Positions 21,600 through 32,345 of a stretch of DNA of 64,000 bases are shown here, one piece after another (within the stretch, counting starts at the first letter, position 1; each line of letters begins with the position of its first letter). Below the pieces are notes generated by a model that saw only the letters and a program-made list of their open reading frames with translations, was not told where the DNA came from and made no database searches. The stretch is from Antrodiella citrinella (Eukaryota > Basidiomycota > Agaricomycetes > Polyporales > Steccherinaceae), in assembly GCA_004802725.1 (NCBI GenBank), contig SGPM01000089.1, positions 1 to 64,000 of the forward strand, written 5' to 3'. The translations under genes were made by a program, and so were the position numbers.

Positions 21600-24394
21600 T
21601 CACGTCTGTTGGCTAGACATCGACCTTCCCAGTAACTCACTTAGTTTCTCATGAGCCGCGCTTTGGAAGATGGACCCTCCCATCTCAGAGCTTCCGCCAC
21701 TGGATGTGGAGGTAGGCGATTTGCCAAGAACAAGAGAAAGTCTCCGCAGCTTGCCTTCTCCGATGAGACTGGGGCGAGCCATGACCGGAGTTGATGAAAT
21801 AGCGACAGCGGGGAGAGAGAAGCGTTTGTGACGACGAGCAGTGTCTTCCTTCTTTCGAGGACTGGGAGGCAAGCTGGCAGCTTCGGGTATGTCTGTCACA
21901 GCCGACACGGCATTGCCTTCCTCGCTCTCATCCAGCCGAGAGCTGGCACCATCCACAAAATGTGAGGTGCTAGGGCTTGCGCTCATGGGTGAATATTCGC
22001 CTTCGTTGAAATCTCCCAGGATCTGGACATAGCTGCGAGGTCGCATGGGTGGGGGCCTGATCTTGATTGCCCCCATGGCTTGTGGGCTATCATCCTCCCA
22101 GCTATGATTTCGCTGTCTTCTAACGGGCGATGCATCGTCCAGTCGGGATAAACGGCGTCTCGGACTACCTGACTGGATTGCCATCAACGCAGAAGGACTG
22201 TTGGCATGTCCATCATTGAGTAGAAGAGATGGCATGGACCGGAGACCTGAGAGGGTCAGATGCGAGATTGTAGCGGTAGCCGATACGAAAGAGCTGGTGG
22301 GATCGGGATTCAGGAGGGGAAATACGGTGTCATAACAAGCGCTGCAGGCCCTTGCTGCTTTGGACTGATTCTTTGCATCTGGATCCAAAATGAAGAAGGT
22401 CTATGAAAATAATGTCATGAATAATGTCACCCAGGCAACAATGAAGCTTACCTTATCTGAGCACGAGGCACATATACAGCGTCCACATAACCGACAATGA
22501 TGTCGTCTACGTCTCCAGCCGAACGTCCGGCCACAGCGCATACAGCTTTCAGTCTTGCCGTCCGGAATCCAGATAGCAGGAACAAAGTGCTCTACTCTTC
22601 CTCTTCTGGGCTTGTGCTCTTCCTCATCTGGAGAATATGGCAGAGCTTGGAGTGTTTGACGGAGGTGCTGTGTCGACGAAGACGAGGTGAGGGTGGAGTC
22701 AGGGCGAATGGCGTTCAATGAGACAAGCAACGAAGATTTGGCGTCTCTGATGTAGTCACGCCATTGATCTCGTTCCGCCTCGTTCGCTACGCTTTCGTGA
22801 GTTGTGTTGAAAATGTACAACGGAAATTATACTCACAAGTGTACACTGAAAATGAGCTCTGAGGACTCATGATATCCAAGCGTTGGTCATCGGATGGTTC
22901 ATGAGGTGGGGGCACAACTACGTCAAGATTGACCAAGTCCATATGTCCCTTATAGATCCATCGCTCTTCTGTACCGCTACTCGCATGTCTGGTCTTCTTC
23001 TTGGACGGGCTCGACGGCAACTTGAGTTTCAAGATCGAGTCCCTGCGTCTCATGCCTCTCCTGCTCTCGCTTTCCATCCTTGGAATGTCATGATCACTCT
23101 TGCTTCTGGTACGCATCAATGATGGCCGCGAAGGACTATATTCGTCCGCGCCACCGAGGGAAAGCTCCCAGATAGCGGTGAGCTCAGTGTCGTCGCCTTT
23201 GTCCGCGCTGGCGATCCAAAGGAGGCAGTCCGAGAAGAGTAGAAACTCTCTTTCCCTCAGCTTCGAGCCCTCGAGTTGAAGAAGCTGGGCCCGCTTCAAA
23301 AATGTACGACCAGGAGCAATAAGTCGGAAAGGAATATTAAGCGTGCTTCGTTGGAGCGCGAGGAGTGAAAGCGTCTGCGCATGCGTATGTAGGGATGTGT
23401 CAAGGCCAGCAGTAACTGAACAACTGTCAGCTTCTGCAGTGACTTGGGGATAAATGAACTCACTCTTTGAGACGAGGGTCAGCGCTTGGGCCAAAGATGC
23501 GTTTTCCGGATCGTCGGAATCCGTACAGCTGATGAGGTCCTTCAGGAGGAGTTGGTACCGGGGACACCGTTGCACGATAGTCAATAGCCAATCTCGGAGC
23601 TTCAATTTTCCGCAGCGAGGGTCTGCCTCTTGTGTAGAAATAAAAGATGCGAATGCAGGGTTCTTGGAAAGCAAGGAATTGTAGGACGATAGCATATCTG
23701 GGAACGACGTGACAAATGGCGTGTATAATGATAAGTAAGGGAAATGCGAGCGCAGAATGGGGGAGATGGGAGGAGGCGTGGTATCTGTGGATTGAGACGT
23801 GAAGGAATGCAGGAAATTGGTGAGTGACGAGAAAAATGAGCGATGCAGGTTCCAAATGTCTATGAAATTGGAGAAGACAGCAGTCAATTCCACACGGTCC
23901 AGTAGGGGATGCGGGGTATCCAAGGATGCAATGATCGGCGTAAGGAAATGCTGCAAGAATTTGCAGTTCAATAGCTAGTAGAGCATAAACCCAATGTTGC
24001 TCACCGAGTAAATGAGCTCCAAGCCTTCAACGTAGGAACGCTCAGTCTCGTAGAACTCGTCAATGATCCTCCGTCTCTTGGTATCCCTGTGGTCGTCGAC
24101 CACCCTCACTTCTCGCCTCTTCGAATTACGCCGGCCCGACTCCAGTGACGACGGGCGATTCTTGTACACCAGCCGTTGCGAGGACTTCAATGCAGATATT
24201 GGAGGTGGTGTTACCGGTTCTTCTGCAAGAGAATCAAACGACGACGTGCTGACCACAGAGAGTCTGTGAAGCATGCTCGGAGCAGTCGGCAGTGATATAC
24301 GACGAAACGGTAAGTGCTGCGTAGGTTGCGGAAGGGCCTCAGGTTCAAAATGACCGCTCGTTGGACGACTTTGGGTTGATGGAAAGGAGGCCAT
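21600..24394 (-). CDS. RhoGEF with DH, PH and FYVE domains
   Basis: The model has five exons and about 860 residues. After a Ser/Pro-rich N-terminus, a DH domain begins near IIDEFYETERSYVEGLELIYS and includes DWLLTIVQRCPRYQLLLKDL, the conserved C-terminal DH helix. A PH region follows (IPFRLIAPGRTFLKR through WIYKGHMDLVNL to RDQWRDYI). Next is a FYVE zinc finger with WIPD, CMRC, RRHHCRLC, CASC and CSAC, that is, the eight Cys ligands and the basic PI3P-binding motif. The C-terminal 220 residues are Ser/Pro-rich and disordered. The order resembles FGD-family exchange factors without a second PH domain. Expected role: activation of a Rho/Cdc42-type GTPase on PI3P-containing endosomal membranes. 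An in-frame ATG at 24442 would add 16 residues; the choice of 24394 is uncertain. Confidence 0.9.
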
Positions 24395-24891
24395 GGTGGT
24401 TGTGGACAAGTTTACCCCTTCGATTCGATTCGGAGAGTACACGGGAAGTCCGGGAAGTGAGCATGTGCGAACGGGACGTCAAGGCGGTTTACTCACCATC
24501 ATTGGCGTGGTCACTGTTGTCAGCAATGTGCTCCTGTCTCGCTCGCGCCGCCGCCATCGTTGCGGACAGGGTTGACACGAACACGGGAAGGTCGTCGACG
24601 GGCCAGGAGACGGAGGCCAAGCATGAATTTTCGGCGCTAACGTAGTGCCACCAGCAAGCCACCAGTGCAATGAGTCTGATTAGTCCTTTTCAGGCGACTC
24701 TGGCTTTCCCTCTCATCCACTTGGTGCAGCCAAAATACATTTCTTGGAAGGTCAAATTCAGAATAGATCCATTCTTTGAAGACAGATGCACCCTCGGATT
24801 GACCAATGCAAGTAACCCGACAGGAACATCGAACTAGTATTAGCACCATGTCACTAGAACAGCGTCATGGAAGAAAAGCAAATTAGTCTCT
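24395..24891. other. Intergenic, no gene seen
   Basis: There is 497 bp between the RhoGEF start and the uS15m stop, both on the minus strand. I see no recognisable feature. Confidence 0.5.
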
Positions 24892-25835
24892 TTATACCAC
24901 TAACTCGCCCTCAACACTCTCCGCTTCCAACCCCAGTCGTCCAAGGACCGTAACGTACCGGTCTCGGTCTAGTCGCTTCAGATACTTCATTATTTTGGCC
25001 CGTTGGTGCACCAATTTACGCAGGTTCCGACGCGTCATGACGTCCTTGCGATTCTTGGTCAGGTGGTCCCAGACATTCCGGATTCGCATAGTCAATATCG
25101 CAGCTGAAATATACAAGAGTGAGCAAATACAGAGCAAATACAGCCCCCGGATGGAGCATGAATAGCACGTACCTTGTACCTCTGGCAGTCCAGTGTCGTT
25201 GGGTTGACCAGGTCGCGAGAACTCCGCAACAATGCGCTTCCTGTTCTCGAACGCAATGCCACCCGCATTGGCGTTGCGCAAATCCAACAAGGAAGTGAAG
25301 AGGCGGGTTTTATACCGTTCTCTCTGCATCTCCGGTTCGTTGTTCTCAACCCTTTGGTTCGAATGGCCCTTGGTCAGGATACTCGCCTCCAAGGTGAGGT
25401 CGGGAAGCACCTCGAACAACAGCTTCTTCTCCGCCTCTCCAACTCCAAAGTTCACAAAATCTGGGGCTCTTGGGTTCTCGGACATCAACAATGAAGGACG
25501 GGGTGCAGCCGCGATTTGCTCCGCGGTGATAATGACCTTGCCAAGGTCACTACTCGTCCATTTCACTTCGTCTCCCGGCCTGGTTCCTAGCACGACATGT
25601 GCTTTGCCTTCTGCTATCTCTTTTCTCTTCGCAGCTTGCCTCTCCTTTAAACCGCGAATTTGCCGCCGACGTTCAGAAGCAATGTATAGCGGTGCGCTCG
25701 TGTGGAGATGTGCAATAGGATATAAGCTGGACGACGCGATGGCTCGCGAGGCTATATGTCTGTCAGTAACATCATGGTAATCGAGCATATATTGAACTCA
25801 CCTTGCGTGTAATGGGAGAGGGCAGACCTCAACAT
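24892..25835 (-). CDS. MRPS28: Mitochondrial small-subunit ribosomal protein uS15m
   Basis: The model has three exons and about 280 residues. The first exon codes only MLRSALSHYTQ; joined to ASRAIASSSLYPIAHLHTSA it forms an Arg/Ser-rich, acid-free mitochondrial targeting sequence. The C-terminal 70 residues form the S15 rRNA-binding helices: MRIRNVWDHLTKNRKDV, RRNLRKLVHQRAKIMKYLKR and LGRLGLEAES. The long N-terminal extension before the S15 core is usual for fungal mitochondrial S15 (yeast Mrps28). Splicing of both introns restores one frame (Q-A-S and Q-A-A joins). The gene symbol follows the yeast name. Confidence 0.9.
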
Positions 25836-26551
25836 TGTCCTGTCGGTCGGTCGCCGTTGCTGTAACTTTACAATTGGCGTTCACAAATTCGAATTGCGCG
25901 CAGGAGAGCGTCGGCATTCGCCGCTACCGGCAACACGGAATCGTGGGAACACAGACTAACACCGACAAAGGTATAAAAACGCGAAAAACCTCCTGATCCT
26001 GTTTTCTTCACAGAGAGATATGCCACGCTGCGCGATGCAAGTGCTTTCGACCGTCGAAGACAGTGCCAGTGACCACCGTGTCCTGTTCTCTCGAGATCAT
26101 GGCCAAGGTCCAAACAGGTTAGGAAGTGTCGTGATCTACATACATCTATGTTGCGGCATGTCGACATACTCCTGTGACATTCTTCTCCCATATCCTACGT
26201 TCTGCTTTTGTATGTTTTCTCGGAGTAGAATAATATAATGATACGACCGGTGCAATCCACGATTACAATTCTATCTTCACTTGCGTACGTCGTGTAGAAC
26301 AATGAATACACTAGTTTTAAAATGTTCGCTCAGGGAAGATTTTTGTACCCTCAGTCGCGACGGGCTTGACGGCGTTGACGGACTGACTCGGAATGCAATA
26401 TCATCGCGAGCTCACAGAAGCACATTTCAAATATGAGCAGAGTCGGGAGAATTGTGAAGATGCGAACGGGACTCCATAGACACCATTATTTAACCTTATA
26501 AGCTGTGACAACGACCTAGACTAAAGCGACATACAACAACTATCGAAACAA
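25836..26551. other. Intergenic with TATA-like element and unassigned small ORFs
   Basis: There is 716 bp between uS15m start and NOG2 stop. A TATAAAA lies at 25972-25978 on the plus strand, about 48 bp before a 72-codon ORF (26020-26238) rich in Cys that I cannot assign. This could be a small unannotated transcript, but the coding evidence is weak. Confidence 0.35.
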
Positions 26552-28958
26552 TTATGTCTTCTTACGTGTCGAACGTCCGGGCCCAGTCTTCTGTAACGAC
26601 TTCAACAGAGCAGCTTTCTGCCGATTTTTACCCTTGACGTTCGCCTTGGTGTAGAAGTTCTCCGCCTTACGCTGTGAGAAGTAGATGATTAGAAACGCAT
26701 AGCAAGACTGGAGAGACGAAATCATACCTTGTTGGTCTTCATACGGGCTTCTTTCTCCTGAGCTGTGCCACCCTCGTCGTCAGAACCGGCAGACTCATCT
26801 GCAAATTGTTAGGCGTCGGTACGCGCGTCGTAATGCACAAAAGATCATTGTAGACATACCTTGGGCATCCTCATCTTCAGCGCCGTCAGCTCCACTGAAC
26901 ACCGTCAACGTTTGAGGTTCATCACCCTTGAAGACGTCGTTCCAGCTCAACTCCTCCTCTTCTTCCTCCTCCTCTTCAACGACTTCTTCCTCCTCACCAT
27001 CTTCATCGTCGATCTCCACCTCCGGCACGTCCTCACCCTCAATCTGAAGAGGCTGGATATCCTCGCCAACGAACGTGTTTTTCTGCATGATAGATCCGAA
27101 ATTCTGCTTGACCCCAATGACACGCTCCTCCTTTCCACCCGCTTTGGCTTTACCCTTCGCGTTCATCGTGGCTCTGGATTTCACCTTCGCCTCAGCTTGG
27201 TTCAACTCGTCCGGTCGCTCAGGTGGCGGGACGAAGAACGGTATTCGTCCTCTCACCCAGTCACTGAGAACGATCTTGGCCACACCGTTCAAATCCGGCT
27301 CGCCACCCTTCAAGAGACGACCCTTCATTCTCGCCATCTTGTCCAGGAAGTCCTCCCAAGGCCATCCCCGGCTGGTATCATCTGCATCCGGAAGAGGGAC
27401 ACCGTAGGTGCGTGACAGATAGACCGGCTTGACACGCTTCATGAGCGCGTCTATGTGATCGGAGGGCGTAGGCAGAGCTTCTACTCGGACGACACCTTTT
27501 AGAACGGTGGAAGTCTCAGTATCCTTGGCCGATGTTGGAACGATACCAGGACAATCAATGAGGTATATCCGCTTCGTCAGAGTGATGTACTGCCAGACCT
27601 GTTGAAAGAAATGTTCAGGTAGGCCAAGGGGCACCGAATCGGAAACTACATACCTTCGTCTCACCAGGTATAGGTGCGACGTTACAGACCTTGCCGCTCT
27701 TGAGGGTATTGATGACACTACTTTTGCCGACATTGGGATATCCAATGAAGCCAACCGAGATCTGCTTTTTGTCGGAATGAAGTTGCGAGAACTGGCGGAG
27801 TAGCTGGATCAGAGATCCTTTACCGAAGGAGTGATTTGGGGATGCGTGGAACGCGATTGTAGGGTATTTGGGGGTCAAGTGCTGTATATAACGTGCCTGC
27901 AACATGTCGTCAGTATACCAACAGATACGACAGGGTTGTTGACTCACTGTAACCCAATTCGGAACCAAATCACACTTGTTGACGACGAGAACAACTTGCT
28001 TATGCGCCTTCTCTTTTTTGATGTACTCCAATACGGAGTGACACAAAGTACCCAGGGGGTCCCGAGCGTCCAGAATGTGCAGGATAACATCAGACGAATC
28101 TATGACCTTGTATAGCTCGCCGTAAATGCGACGGGAGGTACCCTTGGCGTAGATAGGCTCATAGTAATCGGCATGCGTGTACTGGAACTCTGCACCAACT
28201 GCAGATGTTGACGGCTCTAGAAAAGAGAGAAATATATAAGAGATCTTGATTCTGAACCTCAATACGGATGGCGACGTACCTGGGGCATCCGCAGCATATA
28301 CAGCATCAGCATCGTCGTCTACTTTCCGCGTCGCTTCCGCTCCAAGCTGACTGAGCTCTTCGAATGTACCGGCATTCAGTCTTGGTTTCTTGCGCTGAGC
28401 CTTAGGACCGAACGTGTCGTGGAACGGCTCAGTCTCCACAATATGGGCACGCTAACATAATACAGCATTAGCATAAGTGCAAGCGACTAATGGTGAGTCT
28501 CAGCAGACATACCTTTCGCAGATTGGGGTTTTCGGCATCGTCCAGAAGAGCCATGGGAAGCTTGTTCCGGCGAAGCAGTACAGAATACGGATCACTGTGC
28601 TTTTCAGCAAGACTCGTCCTGAAGTGATCCAGAGCTTTTTGAGAGATGACTCGGGTGTTGCCTGCATATTTCTCTTAGTATTTGCATTGTCCAAGACAGA
28701 AGCACACTACGCACCAAACCACCGTCTATCAGGTTGCACACGCCCCGGAGTTGTCTCATCCTCTCCCTTCTGGAACGCAGCTGCCACAATGACCTTTCCA
28801 TCCTTGTCCCTAATCGCCTTTCCCCCATTCAACATTTTGAGTCGTCCAACCTGCTTCGCATTGCGGTAGAAGTTTTCGCCCTTGACCTTCTTCACGAATA
28901 CACCGGATGTCGAGGAGCGGGCTTTCCCCGCACTTGGACTCTTCTTCATGGGCGCCAT
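26552..28958 (-). CDS. NOG2: Nucleolar GTP-binding protein 2 (NOG2/GNL2), 60S subunit assembly GTPase
   Basis: The protein is about 650 residues from roughly ten exons. It is a circularly permuted GTPase: G4 NKCDLVPNW comes first, then G1 [13 protein letters not shown]2 around GETKVW and G3 DCPG. The N-terminal NGP1NT region ([45 protein letters not shown]) and C-terminal [25 protein letters not shown] and [10 protein letters not shown] are typical of NOG2. A long acidic Glu run and a Lys-rich tail (KKT at the end) suit a nucleolar protein. NOG2 binds the pre-60S particle and monitors its maturation before nuclear export. The gene is divergent from eL28, 291 bp away, which suits co-expression of ribosome-assembly genes. 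Confidence 0.95.
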
Positions 28959-29249
28959 TGTAGCGAAACGCAGGCTGTAAGGCGAGGAAGTAGTAACGAG
29001 AAAGGGAGACGAAGCGATAGAACTTGAAGAAAGCTGCAGGTCAGAATTTGTTTGCCTGACGAAGATCTCAGATCGACCGAGCGTTTACACTCATTCCAGA
29101 ACAGGAAACGTCTCGAATCCGGAGGCTGGCGGGAGGTCTGGTGCGACTTTGTTTGTGTATGCTTGCGACTGCATAGTTTACCTCAGCCACCAGCAAATCA
29201 TGATCTCGTCCTCAACGTCCTCATCAACGCCGGCAGCAAAACGCTCAAC
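28959..29249. promoter_or_regulatory. Bidirectional promoter region NOG2 / eL28
   Basis: There is 291 bp between the divergent start codons of a 60S assembly factor and a 60S protein gene. Both 5' UTRs and promoters must lie here. I see no clear TATA box; the region immediately before eL28 is mixed rather than strongly pyrimidine-rich. Confidence 0.55.
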
Positions 29250-30160
29250 ATGTCGCAAGATCTCCAATGGCTCCTTATCCGTGTACGTCGTGGTTGTCAT
29301 ACGCTTTGTGTCCCCAAAATGCGCTAACCTCTGCTTCGTCGTGCAGAAAAATAATGCGCACATAGTCAAGCGCGTCCCCGAGGGACCTATCTTCTCCAAG
29401 GAGCCTGGTAACCTCAGGAACCTCCACTCCTTCAAGTGGTCTGGTATCGCGAACACCAAGGTGAGTTTTCGTGCAGATTTGAACGTGAAGTACACTTGAA
29501 CTGGCTTCGTTGCAGACCATCGACATCAAGGACACTGGCGCCGGCATCCAGATTACCACCACCAAGAAGAACGCCACTCCCCAAGCTGTTCGTGCCGGCA
29601 AGTCGACCTCCTCCATCCGCAACCGGTCAGGAGGACGCCGATCGTACGGACAGGTAGCACAGCTCGCGAAGCGTGGCTACAGGCCCGACCTGAGACAGGT
29701 GTGTTTAATGTCCACCCTCGCGTTCTTGTCATGTTGTGCTTCTATTCATCTTATTTTCTTCTCGTTCATGGGATCGCGATTTCTTGTTACTATCATGTTG
29801 GAGAAGTCCAATATGAATGCTGCACCTACTAGAGCCCGCTGGATATTCACATGAAAGTTGGGTGTGGACATGTGTGCCAGATTACACGGTTCATTCTGGG
29901 AACGATCAATTCTCTTTTGGATACGAGTCATGTCGCTATCGGGTTTCGTTCGATGCTCCTCGCGATTTGCCCGACTCGTTGACACTAACATTTTTCATTT
30001 ATCTTTTCTAAGCTCTTCCTGTTTTGCGCACGGATACTAACACGCGTTCAAATTTCAGGCCGCTGTCGCTCGTGTTTCCGCTCTGCTCTTGACACAAAAG
30101 GAGAAGAAGGCTGCACCGCCGAGGAAAGTTCGGGGGAAGAAGGCGACCGACTTTGCTTGA
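29250..30160 (+). CDS. RPL28: 60S ribosomal protein eL28 (metazoan-type RPL28)
   Basis: The model has four exons and about 143 residues. MSQDLQWLLIR, joined to KNNAHIVKRVPEG and then PGNLRNLHSFKWSG, matches the N-terminal eL28 pattern (LQW..R....IKR....EP.NL...NSF...G). RGYRPDLRQ-AAVARVSALL matches the conserved C-terminal part, followed by a Lys/Arg-rich tail (PPRKVRGKK). This is the eL28 family named RPL28 in animals, not the yeast gene of that name (uL15); budding yeast lacks eL28. The first intron starts after only 11 codons, a position common in ribosomal protein genes, and the last intron (29700-30059) is unusually long at about 360 nt and contains a possible structured RNA. Confidence 0.95.
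29923..29987 (+). ncRNA. Candidate H/ACA-type hairpin in last intron of eL28
   Basis: A perfect 7-bp stem pairs 29923-29929 (ACGAGTC) with 29973-29979 (GACTCGT). Inside it, TCGC (29933-29936) pairs with GCGA (29962-29965), and ATCG (29938-29941) with CGAT (29951-29954), leaving an asymmetric internal pocket of 3 and 7 nt. An ACA follows the stem at 29982-29984, 16 nt after the base of the upper stem, which is within the 14-16 nt rule for H/ACA snoRNAs. A possible H box (AGATTA, 29879-29884) lies upstream but is 38 nt from the hairpin, and the 5' hairpin is not convincing. The host is a ribosomal protein gene, a common location for snoRNAs. Confidence 0.3.
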
Positions 30161-30415
30161 ATGCATGATTATGACACTGTATCTTCACCTACTACTTTCT
30201 CGCATGACACCATGTTCATATGCATATCCATGCTTTGCCGCAGCTACATTTGTTGCGACCATTATTTCTTTCTCTGAGCATCGATACTTAAGCAGGTATA
30301 ATTCGTACAACTTTGGGACTGCAGCGTAAACATTATACTCATACAACACGCACTTGCCTTCTCACTGAAGTACTCTTACACTCGCGTGATGCGGACTTTC
30401 GACCGCGACAACGTC

Positions 30416-30925
30416 TTAGACAGCGAAACCCTTCCCCGCAGGTTGCCCAATCCTCCCACCGCCGCCGACCGCACCTTTGATAGGTGCATTGCCCCCAAGG
30501 TCCTTGGTCGGTCTGTTCTGTTCCGCTTTCCTCATCAAGCTCTCCTGAACACGCCTCTCGTGATCTGGGCTACCATGTCCTCGCCTCTTCTCCTTCCTGG
30601 GCACTTCATCATGATCATCATGGACGTGGTCTGGGTTATGCGCTTGTTGCTCGCCCGGAGGCGCGGGACGAGGATAGTCGGGACGTTCGTCCTCGGCAGG
30701 GCTAGGCGGTTTCTGCTCACTGTAGGCGAAGAGGTCAGCGTGAGATATGACGAAGACAATTGACTGCTTACGGTGCGGGGACATGCGGTCGCGGACGCGA
30801 CACTGAGAGGCGTCGACCAGCGACTTTCACTGACAACGACCGTCAGCATAACATGCATGTGTACGCTAAATGGTCACACGACACTTACTCGCTGGCGGGT
30901 GTTGTGCAACAGTTATGTCTGACAT
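30416..30925 (-). CDS. Small hydrophilic protein, unrecognised
   Basis: Three exons (first exon only 37 nt, MSDITVAQHPPA) join in frame to give about 135 residues. The middle exon gives MKVAGRRLSVSRPRPH; the last is Pro/Asp/His-rich (DYPRPAPPGE, DHVHDDHDEVPRKEKRR), then VQESLMRKAEQNRPTKDLG and a Gly-rich end. Two introns with good GT..AG borders that restore one frame argue for a real gene. No membrane segment or signal is present. I cannot name a family. The tail of the type RKAEQNRPTKDL looks like a conserved rather than random segment. Confidence 0.6.
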
Positions 30926-31273
30926 GGTGGTAGTGGTGGTTAGGATGGAAGGATATTGGAAGGATAGCAGGAGGCTATATAGGTGCGGAGCTTGCGCACT
31001 AGAGCCGGCCTGGTCACCAGACTCCGTCTCATTCCAGCCGGGTGGAGACACCACAACCAGCGCCACCTCGCCTAACTTGGGATCCATAGTCATTTGGGAC
31101 ATGTAAACGCGACTCAAGAGCCTACGTAGCTACAGAGACGAAATGAATACAAACTACTGCATGTAAAATAGCCGGCTGAAACCCATATGACTCCGATACT
31201 GAGGAGACTAAGTGAGTCGGGAAACATAGTTCAGCATACACACCAGCACGAAGGTGAGAACGACTCAAATCAC
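30926..31273. other. Intergenic, no gene seen
   Basis: There is 348 bp upstream of the small protein gene and downstream of the membrane protein gene, both on the minus strand. Nothing is recognisable. Confidence 0.45.
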
Positions 31274-32085
31274 CTAAGAGGACTTCTTCACAGTTAAACC
31301 AATCTCTTCTCTCGCTTGGGAGGCCACGGTCGCCAATTTCTTGTTGACGAACGGAGCTACCACATATGATGCAGCCAATACGACTGCAACAATGAAGGAC
31401 ACCGTGGGCACAACGGATTGAGGAAGAACACCGAAGTAAAGTGGTTCCAAGAACAAGGTGAAGGGCACCGTCTGCATANTGGCGTGGCCTACAGGTGGTG
31501 TGCGCACGCCTGTATCCACTAGACGGATGCGAGCGTATTGTTTGAGCGTAGANTTGGTGATGCGCTGTAGCTCTTCACTCCTGGTATATTGATGATGCGC
31601 CTGCGCGGGTCCATAGGTATCCAANTTGAAGTAAGTAGGGTACTGAAAGAGGATCTGCCGTGAGTCGGCCGTCGCAGCAAAGTATTAGAAAGTTACATTT
31701 GCTGGCCATGAAAGTCTCANCGTGAACTTCGAAAACGATGTCCATTCAGAGCTGTCGAGGTCGAGGGTCACCCACAGCTCATGCGGACAGGGCCCAGTAG
31801 TTCGTGGATCTTCACAAACGTCTTGAAGAAGTGTACCGAGCGGTGCAGGGAGCACATCGAAATTCCGTTGCNGTTCTGCGACGTTCAAAACAGGCCTGTC
31901 GCGAAGTAACGGTCAAAGCNTCGCTACCCTGTAATTCCTGGAAGTACGAACCATTGCAACGCCTCAAAGAAGANAACATCTGAAGCGGGTGAGATGTCAA
32001 AGTTNATGATCTCCGTATCAGCCAAGGCATACGTCGTGAAAAGCAGGATCCATATGGATGTCAAGAGGGCCAGATGTAAATGCAT
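31274..32085 (-). CDS. Unrecognised secretory-pathway type I membrane protein
   Basis: Three exons give about 235 residues. The N-terminus is a signal peptide (LHLALLTSIWILLFTTYALA, then DTEI). The luminal part contains FDVLPAPLGTLLQDVCEDP, CPHELWVTLDLDSSEW and RLSWPAN-ILFQYPTYF. Near the C-terminus VPFTLFLEPLYFGVLP precedes a membrane segment (TVSFIVAVVLAASYVVAPFV) and a short Lys-containing tail ending VKKSS, so a type I topology in the ER is likely. Splice joins at EALQW-PVLNV and WPAN-ILFQ restore one frame. Several single ambiguous bases lie in the coding sequence. I do not recognise the family. It lies 260 bp downstream of the laccase gene on the same strand, with no evidence of a functional link. 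Confidence 0.65.
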
Positions 32086-32345
32086 CGAGGTCACAGTTCG
32101 GGATTTGACGGTATAACAGACGCGGACTATTTATTTGCAACTATTGTCCAACGCCATCNTGCGAGATGCCTGATCCGTACAACTATGACATCATACAGAA
32201 CATTCGACAGAAACTGAAGACTGAAGGTCCTATCCTGAATCATGATCCCATATGTCCGAGATACGTACATAGTCAAAGTCACGAGTCCATCTTCTCGAAG
32301 ACTACTACCAGTATGCCTTCCTCGTACTGCAAAAANTGCTTAGTA

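Noticed and set aside
21600..24394. Reading the RhoGEF as a plain FYVE protein or plain PH protein
   Set aside because: The DH helix (QRCPRYQLLLKDL) and the DH start are clear, and the exons join in one frame.
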